Below, one piece after another: positions 34,316 to 46,789 of a stretch of 64,000 nucleotides of DNA. Every line of letters starts with the position of its first letter. Position 1 is the stretch's first letter. Made by a program: the position numbers and the translations under genes. Below the pieces are notes generated by a model, which made no database searches, was not told the origin of the DNA, and saw only the letters and a list, made by a program, of their open reading frames with translations. This DNA is from Nymphaea colorata (lineage: Eukaryota; Streptophyta; Magnoliopsida; Nymphaeales; Nymphaeaceae), in contig NC_045143.1 of NCBI RefSeq assembly GCF_008831285.2, positions 6,767,503 through 6,831,502 on the forward strand, given 5' to 3'.

Positions 34316-37300
34316 CTCTTGTCTTGTTCTTCAAAAAAAAAAAAAAAAAAGCTTTTTGTAAATACAAAAAAAAGAAGATAAAAAAAAATGAAAAGGACCA
34401 TTTTTTTCAATAATTTCAAAAATGCCTCTTGTCTGCATTTGTACGTTGCGTGCCCCGAACGGCACTCGCAACTCTATCTCCTCAAGATCAACGAAGAACC
34501 GGTCAACCCTTCTAATGTTCAGAGGAACCGCTCTATTAAAATTAAAATGTCACTGAAAAAGAAAGAGTCGCCCGACAACCGCAAGTTCAGCCATCACATT
34601 ACAATATCTAATATCCAGTATCCAAAGGATTTTACATGATTAATTTGTTAATATGGAAAGGTTTTTGGTCAGAATTATAAAAAAATTATAGCAGGCCTTT
34701 GATGTTTTATAAAACGTAGCCAGTGATCTGTTATTCTCACATTACTTGAGCAGTCTTTTGTAATTTTTTTAACCAAATATATTTTATAATAAATTTTATA
34801 TATTATAAAGATAAAGTCTTAAAAGTTTAGGTTTGAAGTATGTTTTTGTGTGTGTGTATATATATATATATATATTTATATAAAAGGAGAGAGTGAAACT
34901 AGTAACTACCATATCTTTAAATACTAGATTTTGATGAAAATAAGTTAAACTGTGAATAGTAGAAATTAAGTTGCAAAGTTGCAAATATATAAACTAATTT
35001 ATTGTTTCAAGAGTTCAAAATGTTGTTGATGAAAAGAATCAAGCCCCCTTGATGTAGGGGAGCTTGAGTAAGGTTTAAAACTAGAAATTTTAAATTCGTG
35101 TTAAAAAGTGTTTTAAAATAACTGTGAACTTCAATTATTTTATAAACATTATTTTAATATAAATCATGCTGAAATCATTTTTGTAAAAGATATGTTATGG
35201 GAGCTATTCGCTATTCATTTTTTTCATTATTAAAAAAAAAACATTATTGTGTACACGGCCGGCGAGAAAATGAAAGGACACGCCCCTTGCCTGACCGAAC
35301 GTCAGTAGTAATTATGTGAAAGAATACTAGCTTGACAACTTGTCCTCTTTCACTTGACTTCGCTGCTTGACGGGCAGGTGATCCAGCTGATCATCAGCTG
35401 CTTGTACAAGCTTGACTTGTTCTTAACTTAACAAGCCCATCTAGCTTCCCATTCAGCTATAGAACAAAGTCTGGTCGAGTTAACTTGGTCAACCCAGAGC
35501 TTATATATATGACGGACGGTCCGAGTTCTTGCTCGGTCAGCTCGATCTTGGCAACATGTTAAATTTGCAAAATAATTACCACATGTTGCTTGGCTCAAGC
35601 TCAACTTAAGCTTGGTTAAGTTTGTGTCATTTGGTTCCTTTTTTTAAAATGAAAATAATTAAAACCACAAAAAAGTATAAGAAATTTGTCAAAAATTACC
35701 AACATATGCAAGACAATTTTTTTTTAAAAAAAAGAAGAGCTGAGTCAAGCTTGTGTAACTCAAACTCGATTCGTTTATAACTCACTTTTAACTCAAACTC
35801 AAGTTGGACTTGTTTATTAAACGATACAAGTTGAACTCCAATCAAACTTTATGTGAATGGGTTAGAGTTGAGTTCGACTAAACTTTTTGTACATCCTTAC
35901 TTGTAAAATATCACCAGATTCATTTCGGCTCTTTGTCACACACATGTCACATTGAATCATTTTGCTTTTGGATTAGCAAGGAGGAGTTACGCAGACACCA
36001 ATCAGGATTTCACCGAGACAATGTTAATATTAGACAAGCATATGCTTAAGTCATTCTGCTTTTAAACGGTTGAAATAAATTCACCATCCACTAGTCGAGC
36101 AATACAAGAACTGCGTACCAAACAACAATGCTTAATAACCCCGTTGCCAATTGTCACTAATCTTCTTTGACACTTAAGTGCTAGTGGCGTCAGTGAAGGC
36201 ATTGACTGGCGTCAGATGTATCTATGATGCAGACAAGCGTATCATCATTACTTTGCAGTCCGCCATGAAATTTTCGATGCAGAAGGTCCAAATATAATTT
36301 TTAAAATTAATTTTTTTTAAAAAAATTATTTGTGGAATTTTAAATTTTTAAAATTAATTTTTTTAAAAAAAATTATTTGTAGAATTTTAAATTTTTAAAA
36401 TGTGAAGGAAATCAATCAAGACAATTGTCACGGACTTCTTGGGAGTTTGGGCCAATAAGAGTCCCTCATTGTTCATGTTGCGGACCGACTGTGTCTTTTT
36501 CTTTTATCTCACAGTGTTCTGGAAAAGGAAAATCGGAGGGCACATTTCGAAATTTTCATATCGTAAACGTAATCCCTTTGGGAGATCTACCGGATTCCCC
36601 CGGCCATTTTAGATTCACCCTAAATAATTATGACTGGTAATATTGCAAACACAAAAAAACGGCAAGATTACCATACCCCAGTTTTGGAAAGGAGAAAGTA
36701 AATAAGGTGGTCACTAAACAAATTGTTTAGATGAATGAAAATGGATGGTAAGAAAATAAAATTATAGAAATGTGATGGTGCGTGGAAAGAGAGGAAGTGA
36801 AGAAAAAAAAATAAAAGGATTACGAAAAAGTGTACGCAAATTAGGATGGGAAGAAAAAACAGAAATGAAGAAAAGTGAAAGTAACCTTCCCTTTATTATT
36901 ATTTGTTTTGATGAGCAGGGATGCTTTTGGTACATTGTGATAATGCTTTTTTTTTCCAATTAGTGTCTCTCCTTCTTTTTACTTTCCATGTATGGCGTTA
37001 ACATGTTCCCACGTTTTAACAGAGCAGCATTTCTGTAATTATGTAAGATGAAAATTTTGCAAGTTCATTTGCCCTTATATTAGAGGAGTTATTTCCGACC
37101 CATAACACATAGTGATAGGTCATACTCATACAAAGACTCTTTACCTCAAACTTGATCTCTAGCTCTGTTATAGCTTTGTTAGTGGAAGTGGAAGCGATCC
37201 TGCTGAATTCTTGTATGTTGCCATCCATCAAAACTGTACTGGTTCTATAGACATACTTGATTCTAAAGAATCTCAACATAAACATTATTCTAAGTTTGTG

Positions 37301-37630
37301 GAAGCAATAACACACGCCCTTGATTTCTGTAGCTAGATTCAAAAGTGCAGCTTATATGAAACCTTTTCTATCAAAATTCAAGCAATTTATTTGCCTAAAC
37401 CAAATGTTTAATTAAGGGCATCTCTACAAACTGTTTCTTCAACTGGTGATTGGTTATAACATTGCCCACTCTTTTTTGTTTACACAAATAGATGCAACTT
37501 GTTTTACATCCAATGCTCAGCCAGTCTGAGAATTTCCAAATGCACCACACAAATAAATGATACATGAGCTTCCGAATTTTACCTCAGATTTTAGACTTGA
37601 ATTTGTTTCATCGACCATAGTAGGCCCTGT
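34316..37630. other. Spacer between kinase B and the kinase relic
   Basis: 34,430-35,060 resembles 16,200-17,340, and 35,262-35,900 resembles 17,640-18,240 and the window start. There is a TG-TA microsatellite at 34,846-34,874 and a 55-base AT-rich tandem repeat at 36,295-36,400. A partial dispersed module lies near 36,100. From 37,260 it matches 3,490-3,890. No gene is seen. Confidence 0.6.
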
Positions 37631-37932
37631 TTCAAACCATTGATTTTAGGAGAGTCTTATTATCAAATTTTGGCAGAATCAGACTCCAAAATGGATGTTA
37701 ACGAAAAGACACATCTCCATTTTTTCATGACGACAAAGGAAGACACGAAGGTTTATCTGAAGGGCAGGGTTCATTTAAGCTGTGAAACATTGGGTGGCCC
37801 CCTTTCAATGAAGCAGAAGGCTCCGTCCTTTGAAATATGATGAAACTAAGGTGCATGTTGAGGAGTTGATGGCGGCAGCTCGAGAAACAAAACCTACCGT
37901 GCAAGTGGATTACGTGGAAATTCCGGTATAAA

Positions 37933-38700
37933 CTAAAGATTAGCTGCGCTAATTTCAGAACTCGAAGCGACGTCTACCCTCGAGATTTCCATCCTCAAGG
38001 CTGTCTTCAGCGTGCTCAAGATATCAGCCATATCTGGTCTTCCGCTTGGATCTTCTTGTGTGGTAGAGTTCCCAATCGTTGCTATTTTCCAGACGGACTC
38101 GATGTTACACAGTTTCCCTGCAACAATGGAGCAAGTAGGCTCTTTTATCTCCCTTATAATGAGCATAGGCATGAGCCAATTAATCATGAGATGACACTTT
38201 CCATTCCATTCAGTGGTCACTGTCTCGGGCTTCCCCGTTATAACCTCAAAAAAGAGCTGCTCCAAAACCCAACACATGATCGTTTTTAGTCAGATTTTGT
38301 GTAGGGATATACGTGCAAGACTTAATGCTTCAGGTCAGTGGGATATGCTTGTAATTTATGCAGGTACGTTTAATTTCCTGGAGATATAGCAGAGATCGAT
38401 ATTTCTAAACGTTCAAACTATAAGACTAAGAAGCACAAATTTCACTACAATCGAATTTAAAAAGTATGACATTTATGATCAGATTCTATGCACAAATTTC
38501 TATATACCAACATAGAAAAATTGAGCTAAAAAGACGAATGAAAACTTTGATAGGCATTACTGTTTATAAGAATTTCTTTTCATTAATCGTGAACCTTCTT
38601 AGTTTTGTTTAACTGTCAACTTCTATGCACTGCTTTCAACGCATGAAAGAAGAAGAAAGACAGGAAATAGAAATAAAGGATCCATATATCCTACAGTGCA
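37933..38700 (-). pseudogene. Fifth kinase relic (C-lobe only)
   Basis: On the minus strand, 38,310 to 37,933 aligns with the last exon of the kinases. It reads EVITGKPE, LCNIESVWKIA, GRPDMADILSTLKTALRMEIS and DVASSSEIS, with an early frame disruption before FFEVITG. About 0.3 kb upstream, a fragment TVGYMDP (near 38,680-38,700) matches the [10 protein letters not shown] end of the preceding exon. Nothing further upstream is preserved; the copia relic at 38,747 abuts it. Its 3' flank (37,800-37,880) resembles those of A and B. The left duplicon has no counterpart at the matching place. Confidence 0.8.
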
Positions 38701-38746
38701 AAAAATTGTGGAGATCGCCATGTGAAAAAACATTTTTAATGTTGAC

Positions 38747-38980
38747 CTAGTAGAGATGACAATTAAATATAGCGGCAAGAGCAAGGATGCATCGGATGGT
38801 AGTGTCCTTGGCAACAACAGCAAAGGTTTCACTGTAATTAATGCCTTTCATTTGAGTTCTCGTGGATCGACGAAGGGGTTCATTCATTGGGCATGGAAGG
38901 TTCATTGGAATCATGTGGCTCATGTACTGGCTCTTGGTTTGGCCTTTCAACTGAAGGGTTTTGAATTACATTAACGTGGA
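38747..38980 (-). mobile_element. Ty1/copia reverse-transcriptase fragment
   Basis: Minus-strand reading gives LRRSTRTQ then GINYSETFAVVAKDTTIR and ALAAIFNCHLY, matching the copia pol segment leading into the reverse transcriptase (G-DY-ETFAPVAK-TT-R, AA---WHLYQ). The usual spacer between RRSTR and the ETFAPVAK segment is missing, so the piece is internally deleted as well as truncated. No LTR was found here. It lies against the kinase relic and is absent from A-D at that position. Confidence 0.75.
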
Positions 38981-39520
38981 GCATTACTTTACCCACGCAA
39001 GGCCATCATGGTTCTTAGTGATAGTATTCACAAGGAACGTTTACAATAAAGATTTTCCTTTTCCCATGGCATTCCGTGGCTGCTGCATGGCTGTTACCCT
39101 TCTTGATCATCCATAATCTCCGACAGCAATATTACTGCCTTCATTAATGCTGCTATGCGATAGTCATCTTCAGTCTCATAGCAGTTACCCAACACTTTCT
39201 TTCATTTCCTTCCAAACTGGACGGCATTTTACTGATTTTCAGTTAATTTGCCACAAGATCTTGTTTAAAACAAGATCGAGTCCCCTTGCTTTGATGAAGA
39301 AGTTGGTGATCTTTTTCGGTCATACGGAAGCCTTCATTAAGGCATAATCCTTATTTAGCAAGCCCGGATCTGATATCATTTCAAGAGAGACCATAAGAGT
39401 ATATTCATATGCACTGGGATAAAGTGGTTATATACAAATCCGAAAGGTGAGAAACAGATACGGAAGGGATTCTCAATCTTTATCGTTACAATCTGATCAA
39501 CTAAACAAGGAAATAAAATT
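38981..39520. other. Spacer, no gene seen
   Basis: Short open frames have no recognisable homology. Part may belong to the same decayed retroelement as the copia fragment to the left, but no motif supports it. Confidence 0.45.
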
Positions 39521-41866
39521 TTCTTCCTAAAATCTGGACAATGTCTCCATCCGTAAGGCTTCCTTCAGTGCCCCTACGATCATGGACATATCTGGTCTCG
39601 GATGTTCTATGGCAGTCGTTGCAATCGTTACTACTTCCCAGACAGATTTGACATTACACCGGCCCTTCGACAATGGATCACGTATCCTCTCGATCTTCCC
39701 ACTCAAGGGTATAGGCATGATCCATTTAGTGAGATGTTGCTTTCCATTCATTTCAGTGGTGATTTGGGCAGGCTTTCCCACTATGAGCTCAAAAAGAACT
39801 ACGCCGAAACTGTACACATCACTCCCTTTGGTGAGAGTCCGTGTTTCCAAATACCTGTCCATGAGCGAAAGTTGGTTCAAAGAGTAACTTCATCCAGTCA
39901 ATGTTAGATTTGTGAAGGTACATTTTCATGGAGATATAGCAAAAACAATTGCTAATGTGAAACAAAATGATCAGAACCACAAATTCCTTTAAGAATTTTT
40001 TTTAAAAAAATGATGCGCTTATACATTCCTTCCATCAGGAGTACCATTCTCCTAGCAGCTCATCTTTTGAGTCTTTTTCTGAAGTACATGGACATGAGAT
40101 CTATGCCCAAAAACAATATGAATCAACTGTTAAAATTTGTACATGCATCTTTTACTAAATTGATGAAGGCAAAACCTCCAGCAGGACTGTTTAATGATTT
40201 GTGTGCCAACTTTTGTTGGCTGAAAATTTTGAGAGCAAATTGAACTTTAAAGTTAAAATCAAATTATTAATTCTGCACAAACAAGTTGTTTTGATGATTT
40301 TACAATAAGATAGTGGAAAATAAACCCAAGAGGCATGGTGTTTTCTTATATGGAGCCCAATGAAAAAGCAGGTGCAGAAAAATTGAGCTTAACAACGAAC
40401 AGAAACTTTGAATGGCAATTTCTAATAAATCACTTTGAGCAGTATACTCATGAGAAAGAGGAGAAAAAGGAATAGAGGAAAATGACATACTCAGGATCAA
40501 TGTAGGTTTGATAAGCTGAACACTCCGTTCCATCTACTGCTCCAGCCTTGGACAACCCGAAATCTGCTAATTTGGATTGCAGAATTTCATCCAAGAGAAT
40601 ATTTGCGGGCATGATATCTCTGTGAATGACTGATGGCTTGCATCCTGTATGCAGATATTCTAACCCTGCAGTTCAGCAATGGCTTACCTTGTTAAGGGAT
40701 AGTAACAGCAAATATCAAGGCAGGGAAAGGCTGGCGGAGCACTATATAGGAACCTATTGCAGCGTCCAGTGCTATCCGCAGCCGTTTTCTCCATGGCAAC
40801 TCATTGGCCCTAGCTGCTTTGCACAAAGCGATAACATTTACTTAAAATTAAGAAGTTGAATATACAGTTCCTTTCAAATGTAAAGGCTAACATTTAGTTC
40901 GTTTCTGCAAGCCTTCCATTCTGATGGAAATTCATTCACTGAAAAACCATATGGTGTTCATATTTGTGGAATTTCTGGCCCCACAAGTTGTTGGTATTTA
41001 AAAAAGTTGACGATGATTCCCAAACATGCATAAGCATTAAGCCACATTAACACATTGCATTGCAATAATTGAGTACCTATTCAAGGTTTAATGAAAGAGC
41101 AAAAAAGGGCAATTTAACTGATATTTAGTCAGACCAATTACTGCTATCTGACTGCCTGAAGTTCATACCTTTTAATATCTCAGAGAGACTTCCATTGGCC
41201 ATGTACTCGGACACGAGTATTATTTCATCTTGTTTTACGTAGAAGCCAACTAAAGAAACCAAGTTCTTGTGATGGATTCTCATCAAAATCTTTACCTGCA
41301 ATAGGCCAGGGGAGGGCAATTATGCAAATTATAAAATTACTTATCTGCTCTTGGCAACTAAATCACCCCTTTTCTGGCATGAAGAGAGTTCCATTCTTTT
41401 ACTTAATTGTGCAAAGCTAATGGTGCAAAGCAATTAATATAAAATGATACAAGTATGCACTGTGATTGTAACAAGAAGGTAACGAATTTAATATGCACAC
41501 AAAGATGCAGTTAAGTACCTCTGCGAGGAGGTTGCCAAGTACTCAGCCTGATTCTTTCAGTTTCTTGACAGCAACCTTAAGACCACCTTCTGGTAGCTGG
41601 CCATAATAGACGGTGGAAGACCCTCCTTCGCTGATAACCTGACTTTCTGGTAATGCTCAGGATCTCATTGTAGGTAAAGTAACGTAAGAGAGAGAGAGAG
41701 AGAAAGAGAATCCAGCTGGTGGTTGACCATGACCATTTATATCACGTCACTGTCAGTTTTTGGTTATATTTAAAAATAATGTAATATTTTTTATATTTTT
41801 TGGTTAAAGTGCAGTGGCCTGTTTCATCAAGAAACTGTCTCCTTGCTTGCACATAGATATTGGTTG

Positions 41867-42335
41867 TGTTAGAAGTTGAGCATTACGAAGGGAACGAAAG
41901 TTGGATGAAAAAAATAGTAAACTTTCTTTATTTTGTTAAATATACACTTGAATTTTTAACGTTTACAAGAATAACGTCTACAAAATTGAGAATGGCAACT
42001 ATATAACGGGCAATGATTTCCTTTCATTTTCAAGGATGCAATGATTTTCTTTCATTTTCAAGGATTTCCTTGCCTGCATGTGTTGATGGAGAAGATCAAG
42101 TGTGTCCACTTCTCATGCCAGCGTCTCTCATGCCAACGCAATGTATCCATTTCTCATCATCACTCAACTCTTTCTTGACACTCCCTCTCAAACTGGAGCG
42201 TAAAGGTTTTTAATGCCTAGTTTGCTTAGAGATGTTGAAATGCCTCTAGTCTTAAAACTTTAGTAAACAAATCTGCTAACTGATCTTTGTTTATAACATG
42301 TCCGAATTGTACCTTGTAAAAGTGTCATCATCCGC
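41867..42335 (-). mobile_element. Ty1/copia 3' end with LTR in a kinase C intron
   Basis: On the minus strand, 42,320 to 42,225 reads HVINKDQLADLFTKVLR-EAFQHL, the C-terminal end of copia RNase H. It is followed by a purine tract (TTTGAGAGGGAG at 42,181-42,192). Next comes an LTR-like unit, 42,180-41,867 (314 bases), starting TGTCAAG and ending TTCTAACA, that is TGT...ACA. The aligned intron of A (about 7,930) lacks it. The 5' part of the element is missing. Confidence 0.75.
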
Positions 42336-42620
42336 CCTCTATCCCTTCTTCCTCCTTCCTCCCTCGCCCCTTCTTCCTCCTCCTTCCTTCCCTGCTTCTT
42401 CCTCCCTCCTTCCCTTTTTCCTCCTTGTCCCTTCTTCTACCTAAAGGTTAAAAAAAAAAAAATTCTGAAAATTTTTTTTTACCCTTCTAACTGGAAATTT
42501 CAGAAAATATTTTTCCGTTTCAACCTTTAACAGTAAAAAAAAAAAATTCTGTGTTTGATGGAGGAGAAAAAATTTTAAAAATTTGATTTTTTTTCTCCTC
42601 CACTACAGTTCTTTTCCAGG
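42335..42620. repeat. Polypyrimidine tract and hairpin in kinase C intron
   Basis: 42,335-42,440 is nearly all C and T (CCTTCTTCC units). At 42,559-42,602, GGAGGAGAAAAAA pairs with TTTTTTTTCTCCTCC in a near-perfect hairpin, followed by CCATCAAACGGGCCC, an edge like that of the foldback element in B. It is likely a second MITE fragment, absent from A. Confidence 0.55.
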
Positions 42621-42689
42621 CCATCAAACGGGCCCCAAATGAATGTGCAACAAAAATACTTCCCCAATCAACACTCTTGAGATGTTGTA

Positions 42690-42750
42690 TGGCCAATATT
42701 AAAAATATCAAGAGTTGTATGGCCAATATTAAAAATATCAAGAGTTGCAT
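42690..42750. repeat. 30-bp tandem duplication
   Basis: The phrase TTGTATGGCCAATATTAAAA...TATCAAGAG occurs twice in direct succession in this C intron. A has a single copy near 8,400. Confidence 0.85.
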
Positions 42751-44776
42751 AGCCTGGATCAATTCGACGCATGGTGTTTTTTTTTTCTTATTTTTCCTAC
42801 AAGTTGGTACTGGCCTGCGACTGCTTATCGATTGTCAACTGAAAAAGAAAAAAAAAAGGCTTAGGTTGTGTTTTATTGCCTAAAAAGTTTTTCTAAGAGG
42901 GATTAATTTTGAAATTGTTTTTCAAAAACTACGGACGATCTCATATATTTGATGTGAAAAATCAAGAATAGTAAATACCAGCTTAATTACCTGGTTGCTC
43001 AACATCTTCTTTTACTGGCTTCTTCTTGTACTTCCACACGACGGCAGCTGCGATTAAACCAATCACAGCGTGGTGCACACCACGGACCCTACTATGATGC
43101 CGATCGGCATCTTTCCTTTGTCTTCCAATTCATATGGCACAGGAAAAGTTTGTCAGATACATAAAGAGATAGTATAATCTGGTTGTAGCAATTAACAATT
43201 AACAATTGCTGGTGGTCGAGGAGAAGACTGTACGAGCTGGTTGTTCTGGAGCTAGGCTCGAGTTTTCTAAGCTTGGCCTGAACGAAAGTCCAGGTTGCTC
43301 GAGGCAGACCTCCAAGCAGTATAGAAAACCTCTATTTATAAAAGAAAAAAAAAGTTTCAGAAAAAAAAAAAGAATAGAGTTTGAAAATATTATCTTAGAC
43401 CATTGAAATGGTTGAAATGGTGAAATAGGCTGCACCTGCACATATAAACCTATAAAATAATTTAATTCAGACGTTCGGATCATGTACAGGTAGTAATGGC
43501 AGGGGATGAGGCGGATCATGCACAGTTAGTAGTGGCGTGGGAGGAGACGAACCATCTGACGTGTTATAAGACGAACCATCTGATAAGGCCAACCATCTGA
43601 CGTGGTAGAAGACGAAGGATTTGGCGCCAAAGAAGCCCCTTCCAACTCTCTTCTATTTTGTGGTTGAATTGGGAAAGCCTGTAGAGCAGGCGGAGGAGAG
43701 ACCTTGTGGAGGTAACGTTGAGCAGGTGGTATTGCAATTGAACCTGCCAATAACGACAAACCGGCTGTTTGCATCAAATGAACTAATCGCACCAAAATAA
43801 TGGCAAAGAACCAAATGACCAAAACGCGTCATTTAGATTATGGCAGCTACGACGAAGTCAAGATAATCCATGTGGCTTAAAGGGGCCAAGCGGTCTGAAA
43901 AACTCTAGCTGGACGTCTTTTCCCCCCAGTAAATGCTTATGGAAAATTACTTGCCAAGCGGTTTTATTGATATCTACCGACAACAAAGTACCCAAAACGA
44001 CATATGACTTAAATGCAGCAAGTACACTTAAATAATGCACTTGCATTGTTTATCAAGATGAAACTTGCAAAAAGTAAGGTTCAAGAACTCACCTCAACAA
44101 GCTTACGTGATAAGCTGTCACCCAAGTACCCAATGTCATTGGACTTGAGCACACACTTACACTCTCACACCCCAACTCACGAAGTGAGCACTTGAACTCA
44201 ACTTGGCTCATGTCTTCCCAGTCTGTTGATCTTTTTGGTTATGTCGGTAATTTCTGAAGAATTGTGACATACTTTTTAGTTTCTTAGAAAAGAGAAACAA
44301 AAGAGTAAATCTGCACTAGCATAAATGAGTTGAGTTTGAGACTGAACTCAGTATACACGAGCTCAAGCCAAGCAATATGTGCCTCAAATGGAACTTGTGC
44401 TTTGGTTACTCGTTCTACATTCCTAAACAAAAACATGTTCAAACTCACCACATATTTCTAAGATAGGTCCGGCCAATGCCTCTGTTTTGCTTTTCATTTT
44501 TTATGGACACTAAGCCACTTTTTTTCCCCACTTTGGAATCTTTCTTCCGTCCTTTTATTATTATCAAAATAGTTGCATTATTACCAGGGGGGCGAACCGA
44601 AGAATTTTATTTTAGAGGGAAATTGTTTTTTTTTTCATAGAAAATCAAAGATGCCCAATAAACATTATTTTAATTTACAACATTAAATTTATATGACAGT
44701 TTTGAACCTAGGCCCATTTTAGATTTGGAACTCAAATTAAAACCCCATTTTTTTGAAAAAAATCAATGTGAACTAT

Positions 44777-44778
<2 letters not shown>

Positions 44779-44857
<79 letters not shown>
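44779..44857. repeat. (TA)n microsatellite in kinase C intron 1
   Basis: About 39 TA dinucleotides, the longest tract in the window. Additional AT/TG tracts follow at 45,030-45,046 and 45,081-45,122. Confidence 0.95.
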
Positions 44858-44860
<3 letters not shown>

Positions 44861-45080
44861 AATGATAATGCAACTATTAAGAATCACTCAGTTATGTAAA
44901 TGGACGGTTGAAAGTAAAATAAGAAAGAAAAACGAGGTGAACTAATACTACATAGTGCAAATACCTATTATATTTTTTCTCTTGTTTTCTCTTAACCTTC
45001 CCTCATGTTGAATAAAACAACCTTGATTAATATATATATATATAAAGAATAATCGATAATTGGTGAATACTATGCCCACC

Positions 45081-45124
<44 letters not shown>

Positions 45125-46789
45125 GAAGAGATAAACTTTAATATTCAAATCTAGCACCATATGCGGAGACAGTGATAATTAATAAAGAAATGCACGTGGG
45201 AATGACTCGCTGTTAATTGGAAATCGTTTCCCCAATCTCAACTCCTAGTTGATTCCACAAACTCTTTGGCAGTTGTGAAAATGAATCCGGCAAAGTTTTA
45301 AGGACCAACAAATTTGTAAGTAGCCTGTAAATGCAGTTAAAAGTAATTTGGGTTAGCTAGGTATTTAATTACTGTACACTCTCATAACATTATCATTGAA
45401 ATGCAAAGAGGAGATCGTAAGGCCATCTTATGTCTCTCTAATTGGCCTTTTTTAACTAGATTACGATGCTTTCTCTACTAAAGACACGATGATACATAAC
45501 AATCTTTTGGGCACGCCAAGACTTTTTTTTAACTAACTTTATAACGCTAATAAGAAAAACAATCTAATTTAGATATAATGAAGAAAGGCAACCATCTGAT
45601 GTAGTTAATTAAATATGCATCGATATCATTGGCTCTAATTATAGAAGCCAGTCACTAATGAACATGAAAACAATTTATTGAAGTAGTCAGCTCTCATCCA
45701 ACCAACTTAAGTTGGCGGTAGCTCTGATCTCATCAATGGAAGGTTATTTTTTCATTAACTGTTGCATAAACTTAATTGTAACACTAACTTAGCGTTTGAA
45801 CTAGAGAGCATTCCTCCTGACATTGGTGCAACAGATGGGAAAGGAGTTAGTAGGCAAAAGAAATTATTTTTCTCAACTCTTTGTGTTATAAAACAGAAAA
45901 TAAAGATATGCAAGTTAAAATATAAGGAGAAGCATCACACAGAGGCAACCTTAAGGTATGGGAGATAACTTTGACCTTCACTTGGATGGTGGGATTAGAG
46001 CCACCAAATTGTAGTTTAGAAAATTTTTAATAAGGGTAAAATATAAATTTGAAAAGTTTTATGTCAGTTAAATTAATATTCTAAAATATAGGTTTTTTTT
46101 CTTTGCCCTCCCTCGCTTATCTCCTTCTCCTGCCCACTTGGAAAACGTGAAGGCAGGGTAGCTGTGGGCCTCTCTCTCTTTGTCCCTTCCTCTGTCATTG
46201 TCTTCTTATAAGCAGTGTGGCAAAGCAACAACAGAAACCAAACACACGAGCGCGGGAGAGGAATCAAATTGTCTACAAAAGTTTTGACTCTAAGGACGAC
46301 CAATAAATGTCAAATTCCAAAATCTAATTTCATGCAGTGAACTTCATCATTTTGAAAAATCTACTGATTTACCCTTGCCACCTTAGAAACGGGCCTCTTG
46401 AGTACCACTTATAATTTGTAATGCATTGTAATGCAAGTAGGAAAGCATCTTAAAATATTGCAGATTACTTTGAGCGCGCCCTGTCAAGAAATAGTACGTC
46501 TAATTCTCTAAAGCAGAAAGCTGGAAAATCAACTGAATGCACCCTAAATTTCTAGGGCTGGATCTCACCAAATTGGCCATCAACCGCAGACGTTAAGAGA
46601 AATGCAACGATCATGAACGAGAAGAGGTTCTGCTTGACATGGAAGACCATTGCCCAGTTGCCTCCGCTCCTTCTTCCTTGATATGTCATTAGAATCTTCT
46701 TGAGGTCGCAAGCATAGAGATGAGGAGAGGAAAGAGAAGCCATGATCCGTTAGATGAGAAAAATGGCGCCGATCGCTGGTCGGTTTATA

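Larger units (their letters stand above)
1..35260. repeat. Left duplicon of a ~34-kb segmental duplication
   Basis: The order of landmarks here is repeated in 35,260-64,000. They are: a spacer beginning with a GAGAAAATGAAAGGAC motif, kinase A, a Glu-rich relic, a dispersed repeat module, a GATCC-rich array, a GC-rich patch, a B3 relic and kinase B. Paired anchors are 5,901/39,527, 12,934/46,650, 24,953/56,393, 26,239/57,736 and 33,043/63,153. The offset falls from about 33.7 to 30.1 kb because of later insertions and deletions. The left boundary lies at or beyond the window edge. Confidence 0.85.
39527..46650 (-). pseudogene. Kinase C: disabled paralog of kinase A
   Basis: Exon relics in coding order are 46650-46569, 43743-43436, about 43115-42992, about 41690-41519, 41295-41169, 40813-40754, 40665-40491 and 39854-39527. 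The lesions are: the proline-rich exon runs into a stop at 43,526 before its donor; a one-base loss in the membrane exon near 43,070-43,085; a lost 5' half of the juxtamembrane exon, ending in a GA run near 41,692; a 5-base loss near 41,645; a TGA at 41,543-41,545 after KKLKESG. In addition, the HRDIK lysine is changed to Met at 40,610-40,612, and an in-frame 21-base loss near 40,504 removes the VAGTMGY activation segment. The tail is also shortened (ends RMETLSRF). The TATA box (46,784-46,789) and signal peptide exon remain intact. The product cannot be an active kinase. Confidence 0.88.
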
